Source: Bryopsis sp. KO-2023
Taxonomy: Eukaryota > Chlorophyta > Ulvophyceae > Bryopsidales > Bryopsidaceae
Length of the DNA: 64,000 nt
NCBI GenBank assembly: GCA_030272585.1
Contig: BSYQ01000001.1
Location: 9,501,001 to 9,565,000 of the forward strand
Reading direction: 5' to 3'
The position numbers and the translations under genes were made by a program. Positions 11,655-24,100 of this stretch are shown one piece after another; the first letter of the stretch is position 1, and every line of letters starts with the position of its first letter. The notes beneath the pieces were generated by a model. It had not been told where the DNA came from and made no database searches. It saw nothing but the letters and a program-made list of their open reading frames with translations.

Positions 11655-13859
11655 ATGGTGAGTTGTGGTGCAAACAAAATTTCCAAACCTTCGAGGAATC
11701 CCTCCCCTCGCTGAGACTCTCTCTGTTCTGTGGGTTTGCAGGGCCATCCGTATCTCCTCGCTTACAACGTGGTGTTGTGCGGAGGATGGTAAGCGTTTGG
11801 ACTCCTTTCGTTCGTTTCGTTGCTCGTCATCCTTTTTGTTCTGCTTTGTGTCGCATCGCCAGTTTGATCGTGGATCGACCGTGATTTTTCGCCGATTTTT
11901 TTTTGCCTCAGGGCGTATTGTCTCTACTTGGCCACTATGACGGTTGCTGGTGGTGGATACACCGCCGACCTTTGGGAGGTGCGTTTTTTTTTGTTTTTTT
12001 TTTCAGTTTCACGCTGGAAAAAAACAGAATCGGTTACATCTTTTTTGAAAAAGAAAACTAATTTTGGGATGATGGGAAAAAAAAATTCTATGAGGAGGGG
12101 GGTGCTTGACTTTCTCAGCAGCAATTCACCAAGGCTGGACAGTGTGCACAGTTTTCAAGCTGTGTGAATGTTTTTGCCAGAATTGATTTCGCTGATCTGA
12201 TTGATGGGTTCAGTTGTTGATTTTGATCTGGTGTTGCTGGCGGGTGATTTTGGGTTTTCAGGTTGCTGAAATCCCATTGAAGATATTCCAAACGGCTGCT
12301 ATGTTGGAAATCCTGCATGCTGCTGTGGGATTGGTCCGATCGCCGGTGATGTTGACATGTGAGTATGCACAAAAAATCTTTTCGCGCATGTTTCTTCTTT
12401 TCAACACATCCTTTTGATGCTTTTGTTCGGCCACATCAAAATCTTTGCTCGTAATGCAAATCAGCTCCTATCCAAAAAAAAATTATAGAAATAATAAAGA
12501 AAGAAAGATATTGAGGTTTCTGTCGATTTGCATTGGTGCACAACATTGATATGAAACACGACAACAATTGAAAGGATGAAATGGCCTTTCTGGTAGCAAA
12601 ATCAGGTTTTCCAAGAAAAAAACAGTTTTTCTTTTTTTTCTTTTTTTTCTTTTTTTGGGGGGGGGCTCACTTTTTGTTTTTGGAATACAGTCATGCAGGT
12701 GTTTTCTCGAGTCTGGATTCTTTGGGGGATTACTAATGTTGCCCCGCATCACACAACCACCGGAGGGGTTGAACTCCTGAAGTAAGGGCTGCACAAAGAT
12801 CCTCCACAGTGTTTTCTTGAGTCTGGATTCTTGGGTGCATTATTTTAATCAGGGATTTATTAGGACGGACAAATTCAAATGCCCAACAGATTTCTTCAAG
12901 AAGATGCTCCCTGAAACATCAAAGCGGTGATGATCGTTTTATTGACCGTATCTGTAGAATTGGCCTTCGCTCATCCATTCATGGTGCAACCAGCAGACAT
13001 GTTTTTTGAAATGCATCAAATTCAAGACTGTTTTTATTTTCCCTGTTGAATCCAGGGCTGGAGGATTCAGACTGGAGTTGAACCTCATTACGTTGGTTGC
13101 AGCATGGAGCGCCGCTGAAGTCATTAGATACGGTTTCTTTGCGTTCAAGGTATTGGATGAAAACTCGATTAAACCAGAAACTTTCTGAATGTAGCTGCCA
13201 TATTCTGAATCATTCTAAAATCAAGCTAAATAAAATCACATTTTCTAAAACCCTCCCATCCATCTTTAGATTCGTATCTGAACAGAACTGAAAACCATTG
13301 GTTTGTTATTCGCTTGCAGGAATTGGGTGTGGACTTGTATTTGATGAAGTGGCTGAGATACACCGGCTTCATTGTGCTGTATCCTATCGGAGTGGGCAGC
13401 GAGCTGTGTTTGGTGGCCTTGGCATTGCCAACCATCAAAGCAACCCAAATGTGGAGCGTTTCCATGCCCAATGCCTGGAACTTTGGGTTCAGCTATTACA
13501 TAATGTGTTGGGTCTGGTCGTTGAGCTACATTCCATGTAAGAGAAAATCCTGGATGCGTTCGGTTGTCTAGTGTTTCGCCCTGTCACTGTACTTCTTGCA
13601 AGTGAGGTTGAGCGTCTCAAGAAAAATACCAGTCAAAAATTGCAAGTGAGGTTGAGCGTCTCAAGAAAAATACCAGTCAAAAAAAGCCAGTCCTCAGTGC
13701 AGCTGATTGGTGTGTGGGCTGATGAGCTGTCGGTGATGAAATTGTTAATTTCTCATAGGACTGTTCTTGCTTTTTCTTGCAGGTTTCCCTCAATTATACT
13801 TTTACATGCTGGCACAGCGAAAGAAAGTTCTTGGACCAAAAAAAACTAAGGCATCATGA
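11655..13859 (+). CDS. PAS2: Very-long-chain 3-hydroxyacyl-CoA dehydratase (PAS2/HACD/PTPLA)
   Basis: Third step of fatty-acid elongation in the ER: dehydrates 3-hydroxyacyl-CoA. Eight exons: 11655-11657 (start codon only), 11742-11788, 11912-11978, 12262-12358, 12691-12781, 13056-13149, 13320-13536, 13783-13859; 230 residues, phase kept. Seen: the family block AAMLEILHAAVGLVRSP, then AAEVIRYGFFAFK, then YTGFIVLYPIGVGSE. Tyr154 and Glu161 match the catalytic Tyr/Glu pair seven residues apart in yeast Phs1. Several hydrophobic segments are present and the tail is Lys-rich (QRKKVLGPKKTKAS), as in ER members. The first exon holding only ATG is unusual, but GT follows directly and the N-terminus then matches in length. 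Confidence 0.93.
12806..12846 (+). repeat. Decayed partial copy of HACD exon 5 in the next intron
   Basis: About 40 bp in intron 5 resemble the first half of exon 5 (12697-12735), sharing GTGTTTTCT and GAGTCTGGATTC, and are again preceded by a CACAG acceptor-like site. In the exon's frame the copy meets a TGA early, so it cannot replace the exon. It looks like a relic of local exon duplication. Confidence 0.7.
13596..13683. repeat. 44-bp tandem duplication in HACD last intron
   Basis: Two nearly perfect 44-bp copies (starting with TGCAAGTGAGG at 13597 and 13641) lie in the intron between the last two HACD exons. They contain no splice site in use. Confidence 0.9.
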
Positions 13860-15524
13860 ACAGTGTAATTCGTCTGTCATTTTTTTTTGTCTTTTTTTTT
13901 CCTGAGTTTACGTAGCAGTGTCTGCTGGTGTGGCAAAATGAGAATTTTAAACATGGGGCCTGTCTTTCCTCATTCGCTTGTGAATGTTCTTTTGTGTCCA
14001 TCGCCCAATCTTACAAATCAAGAATACAGAAACCGGCTGAGCGTTTTCAAATGTAACCTTCTGAAAATGTAAAACTGTTATTATCTCCAACCTTTGCCTT
14101 TCCTTCTCCTTGTTGTCGAACAGACTTTTCTTACAGAAAAATGTTCCAAAATACAATCCCTCTTCCCAAATTTATACCTAGAGATCTCCCATCTCATGAA
14201 CTGATTTTAAAATTAAAGAAATTCCGTTCACCACCAAATCCTGATCATAACAAAACCTAATGGGTGGGCGAGGTGGGAAATGCATCAACAAGGACAATTT
14301 GAGAAAAAATGTGTTGTTGTGCATGTGGTGTTTATCTTATTGGGTTGTTTTACCTTTAATGAAATGGAATGTCATGTTGGGCATCCGCTATACCATCAGA
14401 TAGACGCCCCCAGTGCCTTGGAAAGAATAATCCGGTGTATTTTACATCACATGTTACATCAAAGAAAATATTGGGGCCAAGAACACCACTCTTCTGAGTA
14501 AATCATGCCACCAGCAGGATTTGAACCTGAAACTCTGTGCACTGCCACTGAGCATAACTTGGTATTTCCATTCTTATTAATGTGGCACCGAATGCGAACT
14601 CGTGATTGTTGCAAACCATAGAATTCAAAGGAAATAGAACTGGAAATGGTGAGTGAAACGTTTCATGAGCGCATAAGCCGCCCACCCCACATGTAAATAT
14701 ACATATCAACAGACTATATACCTTTCATGCAAGCATTAAAAAAAAAACAGGGAGGAGCCATCGAAACTCCCTAAGCAACCCCTTTTCGCTCATCGACAGG
14801 CGTTTGCTTTTCAAGTTTTCGCACGCTCCGGGCTGCACTTGAAATAATAAGACATGCCTACGTGAAAGTAACAACACTTGATTCTCGTCTTGCACCCCCA
14901 TGACATTTCCCCCCTCCTCACAAAACTCTCCGCTGCGAAACTGTTCCGTTTGGGTGCTATTGCTTTCTTTCGAGTAAAGGTTCACTTTTCACTCCGCCCG
15001 TGGCAACACTACCTTCGATAAAAGATGATCCGAAAACACACAAAAGCAAAAAAAAAAACAGAAAAACAACCTAAATTGCCCTTGGTTTGATACTAACTCA
15101 AATCGCTGCAGATGAACATACAGATTTTTAAACGTGTACCTTTCGTTTCATTTGCTTGCTTTCGATTTTTAAAACAGTCCATCAAAAAGCACAGAAATCC
15201 AACCCATAATTCTTGAGCTGCTTGAGGGGATCCCGTCGTTTAAGAAGGTTGCAGTGAAAAGAAAAAAAAGAACAAGAAACGAAATTTCCGGAAGAGATTT
15301 CTAACGATTAACTCACAGTCTCGACTAACAGCCAAAGAAAATGATGTGTGTATATTTGATAATAATTGATATAATTTGTGGCATTTTCTTCCCCCCTGCA
15401 AACCCGGTTTGCTGTCTTCCTTTTCCCTTGGGTCGATGATTTTCTTTCAACATAATTTTTTTCTTTTAAACCCTTAAAAAACACCAGCCCCCCTTTGCCC
15501 CCCCCTCTCCCCGTTCAACTATCA
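13860..15524. other. Convergent intergenic, no gene
   Basis: Space between the HACD stop and the stop of the minus-strand transporter. Only short frames occur. A tRNA-like B-box fragment lies on the minus strand near 14508-14560; otherwise it is AT-rich with C-runs near 15488. It probably holds both 3' UTRs. Confidence 0.5.
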
Positions 15525-18344
15525 TTATGATTCGCTTGCCACACCTCCATCAACTTTCGTCGACAAAGGTGTGTAATTCTTGAGCTTGTCCCCTACATAT
15601 CCATCCGGGCTAGATTTCACCGGCAGATTATCGGCCTTCGGTCTCCGTAATGCTGAATGGGCTGCATAAATGACAGAACCTGGAGCAGACGAGAAAAAAA
15701 AAGAGGGGCAAAAAAACAAATCAATGCACAAAATCAGAAAACCAAAAGAGATAGAAACGAGCATTCAGTCTATGTGGTGGCCACATGTTCCGCACTTCTC
15801 AGAAATTTGAAAACAAAACAAAGGCGTTTTCTTAAAAAAAAATTGGAGCAATTTCTGGGATTTCGACAAACCTGTCATGCTGACCACCAGGCCTGCCACA
15901 TTCACTATGCTGAACACAAAGTCCCCGAACAGCAACGCCCCAGCCACCGTCGACACCATATTTTTGAGCTGCCCAGCCACCGACGTCATTATTGGCTCGT
16001 TCAATCTCGTGCACAGGAACTGCGCATGATTGATCGTCATTCCCAGAACGCTGCTGGCCACCACCAGAGTCTGACACGATAAAAAAGACGATTTCTATTT
16101 TTAGCCTTTGAAAGACAAAACTACTGAGCTGTTTGGAAGGCACATCAGCCAACAGATATTGAACAAAAAAAAGGGTTTTTTTTAGAATATATTTTGTGAC
16201 CTCATCACAAAATATAAGTTTTCTTTCTCTTGTCTACTCAATGACAATTTCGTGCTTTGCTTCGAGGGCATTTTCTTTCCATTGACAATTCACTTATGAC
16301 TTCTTGGTAATCTAATCATTGACATTTTCGACGGGTAAATTTTCTCACTCTCAATGGGAGCTCGTCCAGCCGGGGGTAGTCCTGGAGTGTCAAGAGTTCC
16401 CCAGACAATAACACTGCGACGAGCAATAATGGAATGGACAGCATACTGTTGTAAAACAATAGCCCTGCAGCACACCACCACAAACCCCCCATCACAACTC
16501 CACGCGTGTTCCTTTTCTTAAAAAAAAATCGGGGAAAAAGAGTAGAATTTCCTTTATAATTGAAGAGATTCAACAACTCTTGGTCAGGAGATCAGCCCAG
16601 TTAATGATCGATCAATGTTACATAGCGAGTTAATGTTGAGGTCTGCATCCTGTTATTGGCTGTAAGTAATTTAGTGGGAAGGCCCCCCCCCCCGTGCTTT
16701 CATTCTCATCACTGTTGGACATTTGACCAGAAAATATTGATAAAAAAACTTGAAAAATGGACGTGTGTGCGGATGGAGTTTGAGTCTGACCTGTGGTGGT
16801 GAGCTCCTTTGCCGTTTTCACATTTTTTATCATGACGAGGTAAGCAGCAGTGAATAGATTGTTTGTGAACACCGCGATATATCCTCTCAGGTTGAATGTC
16901 AGGTCAGTCAGGGCAGCAATCAACGCACCAAGGATCATAATTCCTACAGCAACTGTTCGTTGAAAGACACGACAAAAAAACACACACACAGAGCTCAGCA
17001 AAATCATTGCAATTTCAACACCACCAAGAACAGACAGTCAGGATTCTAATTTCAATCCTTTGAAAATAAAACAAAACAGAAAAAAAAAAATGAATAAAAA
17101 CAGACACAAACACAAACACATGTAGATTTAGCAACTAACTCAGGGACGATGATCCACAATCCGTTACTTGAAGAAAAAAAAAGTGCTCAGCTTTAACGTG
17201 ACTAGAAAAGGATTTGGAAAAACACGCAGGGGAAAATATGCCTATGAACATTTTGTGGTTAGATCGTCACGATCCAAAAAGCAGCACTTACAGTATGTGG
17301 TTTGAGAATGCCTCTTTCCAAACCAGAACAGCTCCAACAGAACCGTCAAAAGCAATGTAAATCGCCGAAGTGCGATGAACATGGGGACATTCAAGCCTCC
17401 GGTACCTACAAATGATAAAAGATGTTTTTCTCAAAGGATTCAAATATAAGCTGAAGCTTGTGTGAAATATCATTGATTGGCACATCTTTCTGAAAAAAAA
17501 AGATTAAAAAACAAAAAAACAAAAAAAAACTTTTTAATTATTCAAAAGTAAAACTCCACAATTTAAAAAACCCTTTTAATCCTAAAAGATAAAAAAAATC
17601 TACTTTTAAAAAATAGCAGAAAATTTTTCGAGGAGGGAACATCAACACGGCTTTTTTCAACGACAGAAATATAAAAGGTGAAGTCATGAATATTGTTCAT
17701 TTTTGCTCCTTTGGGATTTTTTTTGAACAGATAGGTGGGAGGAAAAACCCGCTGTTTGTGTGTGAGTGCATGGTTTTTCAGAATCTCACCGATCAAGCCT
17801 GACACCAAATTCATGACATTAATTGCAGCCAGCGGCAGTATGGATTGAGCTGTTTTCCACTCGAATCCGGGTTTGGCAACCAAGTAGCAGACCGGACACA
17901 TGAACATCATTTGGGATAGTGCGATGCACATAGGGAAATTGAATTGATATGTTGTGATGAGGGTCTGGAAATTCCACAAAAAAATACTGCTCTGAGAAAA
18001 TGAAGAGGTTGGTCTGCTGTTTTAGGTTGTGAAGGAAAAAAAAATTTACCCCCCCCCCCCCCCCTTAACCCCCCTTCAGCACACAGAGAAAAAAAATGAC
18101 AAGAATAGTGCCGTTCTTTAGAAAAGAAAGCAGCGTCAAAAGAAAGGTGCTTCTCTGAGATGGGCGCGCGCAGTGGTCAAGGATTCGTTATCGCAGAGCA
18201 CATGATTGTCGGAACATCATTGTAAGCTCCAGAGATGCAAAATATGTAAGAGGGAAACCAGCGCACCTTAATCACAAACTGGACGGTTAACGAGGCAGCG
18301 CCGTAGTAGAAGGCGGACCCCAGTCTCGCGGCTGGTGACGCCAT
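15525..18344 (-). CDS. Golgi/ER nucleotide-sugar transporter (SLC35D / plant UGNT-like)
   Basis: Drug/metabolite-superfamily antiporter expected to exchange a UDP-sugar for UMP. Exons: 18267-18344, 17790-17964, 17292-17405, 16791-16952, 16349-16464, 15872-16070, 15525-15679; 332 residues, phase kept. Seen: about ten hydrophobic segments; LNVPMFIALRRFT as in SLC35D members; LTDLTFNLRGY followed by LFTAAYLVMIKN, the family's signature block between helices; and LLFYNSMLSIPLLL. The soluble tail ends in VDGGVASES. The start ATG at 18342-18344 is in a good context (AAAATGGCG); an in-frame ATG 13 codons upstream is possible. Exact substrate cannot be read from sequence; UDP-GlcNAc or UDP-glucuronate/GalNAc relatives are nearest from memory. 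Confidence 0.87.
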
Positions 18345-19144
18345 TTTCAGCGTCCCGACGAGAGCTCGGATTCTATTGTCCAAGGGACCAGCCTGGCTTT
18401 CTGCAGCAGAAATTGAGTGGGTCCTGATGGGCGTGCGTTCTCTTACGAAGCGAGGGGCTGTTGTCGTGGGAATGGTGCTGTGTTCGCTGTGTCAAATACG
18501 CAAGCTTTGCAACAGTCACGCAAAGACGTCGAGCGGTGGGTCCGTCCCAGCGCACCACTTTCCTGGCAAGAGGAAATCGCGCGCTGCAAAGATAATCGAC
18601 CCGCTGACTGATCAATCCCCACGAAAAATAGGAACGCGATTTTGCCTTGGTGGCAACCTGGCTGTCGGACGTCTGGAGCCGCTTTTTTGGGAATTATTAT
18701 GATAATGATTACACAGTTGCCTGAGAAACCGCCCAGTTTTTTGGGGAATCTGGAATCTGGAATCTGTTTTCTTTTTGGGGGAAGAAGGTGCTGGGGGGGG
18801 GGTTGCACAGATGTGGGGGTCAGTAAATCTTCTGCACTATTCCTTGAGGCAAAGGATAGGGTGTTGTGCAGGAATACATGAGGGGACGTTACACCCTTTT
18901 GAACGTGAAACGGCAGTGGGGGGAGTCTTTGGTTGGTTGAGCTTACCAATTCTCTCGACAGACTTTGTAACCAGCACAAATTTCCAGCTCTTCGTTCGGG
19001 CAGCGATGTCTGGCTCGTTTGGAGCCACCCTCGCACTTCCTGTTCCATCTTGGGTCCAACGCCAGCCACCGTTGTATGATCAACATTTCTGCGAGCTCCT
19101 TCGCGCGCGCACACGTGTGTACGATTCTCAACGCTGGCACCAGA
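18345..19144. promoter_or_regulatory. Divergent promoter region between sugar transporter and pirin
   Basis: An 800-bp gap between head-to-head starts, CpG-dense near both ends. It holds several long frames on both strands, one with splice sites on the minus strand (18947-19176). None was accepted as a gene. Confidence 0.45.
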
Positions 19145-20781
19145 ATGGCGAGCAACACACACACCACAGCTGGGACCTACAACAAAATTCCACGAAGTGC
19201 GATTCCACACCCCTGTTTTCGTTCTTGACGATTGTCATATCCGAATGCGCATGACGGCGCGCTCTTCGCTGTGTTTCTGATCGATAAAAAGGCGGATTTT
19301 TTTTCTTCCACAGGCAAGTTGCACGTGTCGAAACCTGTGTGGTGGCTGGAGTCGCGTTTTCACTTTTCCTTCGCGGACTACTTCAATCTCGACAACACTA
19401 ACTTCGGGGCTCTCCGCGTTCTGAACGATGACCTTGTTCAGCCCAGAGCAGGATTCGGGTGTGTTCCCATCGACATAATCAGACATGCACGTAAAAGTCG
19501 TCAAAAAAACCCAAAATCGAAACGAATGCCACCAAATAGACATTCCAAGCACCAGTAATCTTAACTGATGTGACAGAAAATAAAAATAAAAATACAACTG
19601 GTAGGCTTTGGTGATTTGAGACCACCTTGGCATACCTTTTTACGATTGACGGTGTTGATCGAACAAATATGGCAGTCGACATTCAATTGTGCATTTCTGA
19701 GTTGAAAGAAAATGCAATGTTTGATACGATTGCGGAGCAGAAGGCACCCTCACCGAGATGCGGAGATTTTTACATACGTGGTGCAAGGCCAACTTTCCCA
19801 TCAAGACAGCATGGGGAACAAGGAAGCTCTTCCGAGGGGCTGCGTCCAGTATCTGTCTGCAGGCACAGGAATCACACACTCGGTTCGTTCTCCCCATCAC
19901 AAGTACTCCCATCTTCTCAATTTTTTTTTCAGTCCAATTCAATCCATTCTCAGTCGCTTGTGTTATTACAGTAGCGCCCATCCAGTTGTGCAAAAAAGTG
20001 ACATAGGCAAGGGCTTCCTTTTCTCCATTTGAGTTTAATTGTGCAAGAGGGTTTTGGGGGGAGGGGGAGCAACCTCAACATCTATGTTGATTTTCTTTTA
20101 CTGTGAGTTGATGTTCGTTTGTGTGCTCATTCCTGCAGGAAATGAATGAAGGGTCAGAGGTGTGCAGATTTTTGCAAATCTGGCTGACTCCTGACAGACA
20201 TGGCCATACCCCACAGTATGGGTCCACCACATTCGATCAAAGCGACAGACACAACAAACTTCTTCACATTCTTGGAGGCACAAAAAAGGTCCCAGATTGG
20301 GAGGCGGCCAAAGGCCACGTTTCGGACATCAGACTACATCAAGTGAGCCGAGAAGTTCCTGCTTGATCTTGCCATTGACCATGCTTTCCACACTTCAACA
20401 ACTAGTTTGATTTAAACCTTTCACACTTTTTTGAAGTGCTTGGCGGGGAAAGTCAGAAGGTTTGCTTCTTAGGCAGGCTGCTGTTGGGTTCGTGTAACGA
20501 GCGCTGGGAACTTTGATTGGTTTCTTTTTCAGGATGCCAATGTATACATCAGCGAGTCAGACCCAGGCTTGGAGTACAATATCAGCTTGAGCCCCCAACG
20601 CCAGGCTTATATGGTATGCATCGAGGGTTCTATGGACATTGGAGGAAACACCCTTACAGAAAGAGATGCAATCGAAGTGGTGGCAGGGGACGACGAAAAG
20701 ATGCCCCTCTCAATGAAAGCAGGGGAAAAAGGCATGCATTTTTTGCTGATCGAAATGAAAAAGGACTCGGTCGTGAATTAA
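19145..20781 (+). CDS. Pirin-family cupin protein (YhhW-like)
   Basis: Bicupin metalloprotein; relatives act as transcription cofactors or quercetin 2,3-dioxygenases. Five exons: 19145-19196, 19314-19458, 19741-19882, 20139-20342, 20533-20781; 263 residues, phase kept. Seen: HFSFADYFN, FGALRVLNDD, HPHRDAEIFTYVVQG and SAGTGITHSE. His68, His70, His112 and Glu114 match the four iron ligands of pirin by spacing. The second cupin half lacks such ligands, as is usual. The first exon is the weakest part: ATG at 19145 gives a short N-terminus ending YNKIPR that joins in phase through a GTGCGA donor. Such GTGCG donors are used elsewhere in this window. Confidence 0.85.
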
Positions 20782-21114
20782 TGATGAGCTATTCATGGCA
20801 CTCCAAATTTTGTTTTCTGAGATGGCAGTTGATCATGATTTGTATTTCTTTGTGTATAAAAGGAGTGGAAAAGTGGTATTTATATTGCACCACCTGTAAA
20901 TTCTTACAGAGCTTCGTTGCAACGAAAAGACTCCCTCACCAGCATCCCAACTATGCACACATCTATATGTATTCATACACCCCATTGCTGCCCAGTGGAT
21001 GAAAAAACGAGAAACGTTCCGCCCAACACATCCAAAGCCATTCGATAACCAACACCAACTAAATCACAAAACTTGCTCAAACTCCCTGAGTGGAAATCCA
21101 CGCAGGGCATCGAT
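20782..21114. other. Short convergent gap between pirin and CC2D2A
   Basis: A 333-bp stretch between two stop codons in tail-to-tail genes, AT-rich, with no frame of interest. It must hold both 3' UTRs, which may overlap. Confidence 0.5.
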
Positions 21115-24100
21115 TCAGGCCTCACAGATGGTAGCAACATACACCCAGATGCAGCAAACATAGGCCACCCCCGTCTTTTCAACATGGGCAGCCATCGCGA
21201 ATTTCACGGACTCATCATCAGTGCCATGCATGCAAGTGTTCAGCAGCAAATCTTTCAGAACAGTGTCCAGCTTGTCGCAGAAAGGGATCTTCAGAATGTG
21301 GCTGCCGATTCGATGACCCTTGGCCTCTTTGGCAATGGTCTGCATGTGTCGTTCTTCAAGTTTCGATATCAATTGCCCCCTCAGCACATTCTTGCTGTGA
21401 TTGTCTTGCTCCTGTTGAAAGCAACCCAGAAAGGTAAAATCACAAAGCAGTCCCAAATGAGTGACCATTTGGCTCATCGATACAGATTGGGCTGGTGGTA
21501 CCTTCAATGTGGACTCCATGATTTCCTCCACTGCTTCTGGGACCTGTTTCAATAGCCGTTTCAAAACTCGACTGAGACGCTTGTGAGTTTGGGACACCAT
21601 CAGCCGCCTAGCCCCTGCATCCAAACAAGGAACAAACATAAGAAAGACAAGCTGTGAGGCCAACTGTCGATAGATGGCATACGAGTGGGGAGGATGCTCT
21701 GGAGCATTCGATGCATTGCGATTCCTATGTCAGTCAGACATACTGCAAAGGGCATCCCGGATGATCTCTTCAACTTGGACCTCCAACTCTTCGTAGACTC
21801 TTGCATCCAGTTCATTGTAGAAGACGGGGGCTTGAAGTGTGGCTAAGCTCCGAGACGAGAGGTTTGGTCCAAAGAATGGAAGCCAATTACTCGAGCTCGA
21901 AAAATCCCAGTTGATTGTCCAAGGCTCGGTGGAGGATTGGATGTTCGCCCACAGGTTTTCCCCATTGAACACAACTCCAACCTGGGGACACAGAATATCA
22001 TCAAATGAAATGGGGAAATATGCGTTGAAAACGAATTCATAGTCAGATAATACTAATGACCGTCCAAGCCATTCCAGCAAAGCATCATTTGCTTCTTGTC
22101 AGTTTTTCTACAAACTGCAAAGGGGAACCGGTTGGAAAATGCTTTACCTCACGGAATTCACAAGTGATGTCTTTCACAAGGCAGGAGCGGCCCGTCAATG
22201 GATTCCACAGGCGAAGCTGTGGTGAGGATGCCATTCTGTTGGATGGGGTCTTTGGAGATGCATTTTCTGTGTCAGACTCTGATCGTTCTGGTTCTTTCCC
22301 GCCACCCTCTTCCCTCTCTTTCAAGACTTGACCAGTCGTCAAGACAAACGCCGATCTAGCCCCCATTGTGGAGGCACCCAGCACAACATACGTCTGGTGA
22401 AACAGTGCAAAAGATTCGTCAGCATCTGATAAGTGGGCAATAGAACTCGCAACGATTTCTTCAAGAAACCTGTGCTCTAATCTAGCTCAGGGCCCCCACA
22501 AATAGCTTCCACTATTTTTTGTTTGCATGGTTGTAGAACTGCAGCTAGAGATTGAGTTTTCCAATACTGGATGCAGTTGATGTAGGGAGTGTGGATTGGG
22601 TGCAGTACTTGCTGTCCTAGCTCCAAAAAGTATCCCGCCAGGAGATTGGCGTGCTCCTCGTGATCGCCAGCGGCCATGTAAAGAAACTCGGCACTTGTGG
22701 TCCATACATCTTGTCTGTGTAAGCTGTAGGCTGTATCATCCAGAAAGGGAACGAGGCTCACGAAACGAGCGGCCTTGCGCATCAAGGACTCGACAGAGCT
22801 GGCGTCCTGAAGGCGGTGTAGAGAGGGTGGAAGCGGGGTCGCGGCGACGTAGCGTGGGAGCAGCGAGCTCGTGCCATCGGTGTCGATCGCGATGCAGCAA
22901 ATATGCCGTCTCGAACAGTGGTCGATGGCAGCGACCTGGGAGTGCCACCTGCAAGAAAAAGAATTGTGCGCGATTGAGGTTGAGCATGGCGGCGGATAGA
23001 GCTCTGACGACATCAAAAGCGTCAAAGACGTCATCGCTGTATATTCTCTTGTGAAGATGCGTGCCATACCTGGTCGCATGGCGGGAGAGTTCCTCCTGCT
23101 CTCCGCTTCTCCTCTCTTCTCCCTTTGCGCTGGGTTTCTGTAGCTCAGGCTTCAGGGTTACGAACACGCCGAGAATAGGCGACCGACCATACCGCTCCCT
23201 TTGATATCCTAAATGCACAGGCGGCGCCTCCAGCTCGAATGTCCCTTCTACTCTTCCGAGTTGATACACTGTGGAAATTGGGAGGCTCAGATATCCGAGG
23301 AAGCGTTTTTCGCGCTTGGGATACAGGCCGTTCCCAGGATCTGGCGAGTCGGCGTGGCGGCGTTGGGGGCTTCTGATAGTCGGGGGCCGTTTCCTTTTGA
23401 CGCTGATTTCATCGAAAACATTGATCGTCACGACGTCTGACCCCCTTTGCAGCGCCACAGGAGAAAAATCTCCATCAGTGGGGTTGAATGGAAGGACAAT
23501 CTGGATACCATGCAAGCCCCCTCACTCTCGAAACAGGACGCACTTTTTGAATGTTCAAAAACTCGTCGACTCTCAATATACCCAGCGCCGCTAATTAGCT
23601 TATAAGCATTCGATAGATAATCCATTCATAAGAGGGATCGTTTATTGGAAAATCGTTCTGGAAAAAGCATCGATGCCGAAAAACCGCTCGGTCTATTTCC
23701 TTGCGCACCTGCTCGTTGAAGAGGGGATCCGTGCCAGCCATGGTCATCGTCCTCCCTGAGTTCCCTTGAAACTTCACCTCCACGAAGGGGGATAGGATTT
23801 CGTAGCTGGCATTGAGTGGATCGTCGTTCTCATTGTCGTCAGTCGCCGTTGCACGCAGCGTACCCCCAGCACCAACGGCGCTCGAAAATGCAGCATCTCG
23901 TTGCGGAAGGTTGGCGGCGCGCTGAATTGTGATCAACAGCTCGCATTTCGTTGGGAATGAATGCAACACCTTGACCTGCTTCCACAGAACACTCTCTCGG
24001 AAAGGGACAAAAATACCCCAACAGGCGATTCACCACTCCACCACTCGCAAGGCCGTTTCTGTGCAAACTTTCCAGTCGTACCTGCTTCCTTCTAGGCCTC

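Noticed and set aside
14506-14587. Functional tRNA gene
   Set aside because: The T-arm is good, but there is no anticodon arm and the A box is too close to the B box.
17124-17165. Possible extra exon in the sugar transporter
   Set aside because: No GT donor fits, and the exons on each side join in phase without it.
18443-19210. 255-codon minus-strand open frame
   Set aside because: It crosses the divergent promoter in stop-poor DNA and shows no domain, periodicity or supporting splice structure.
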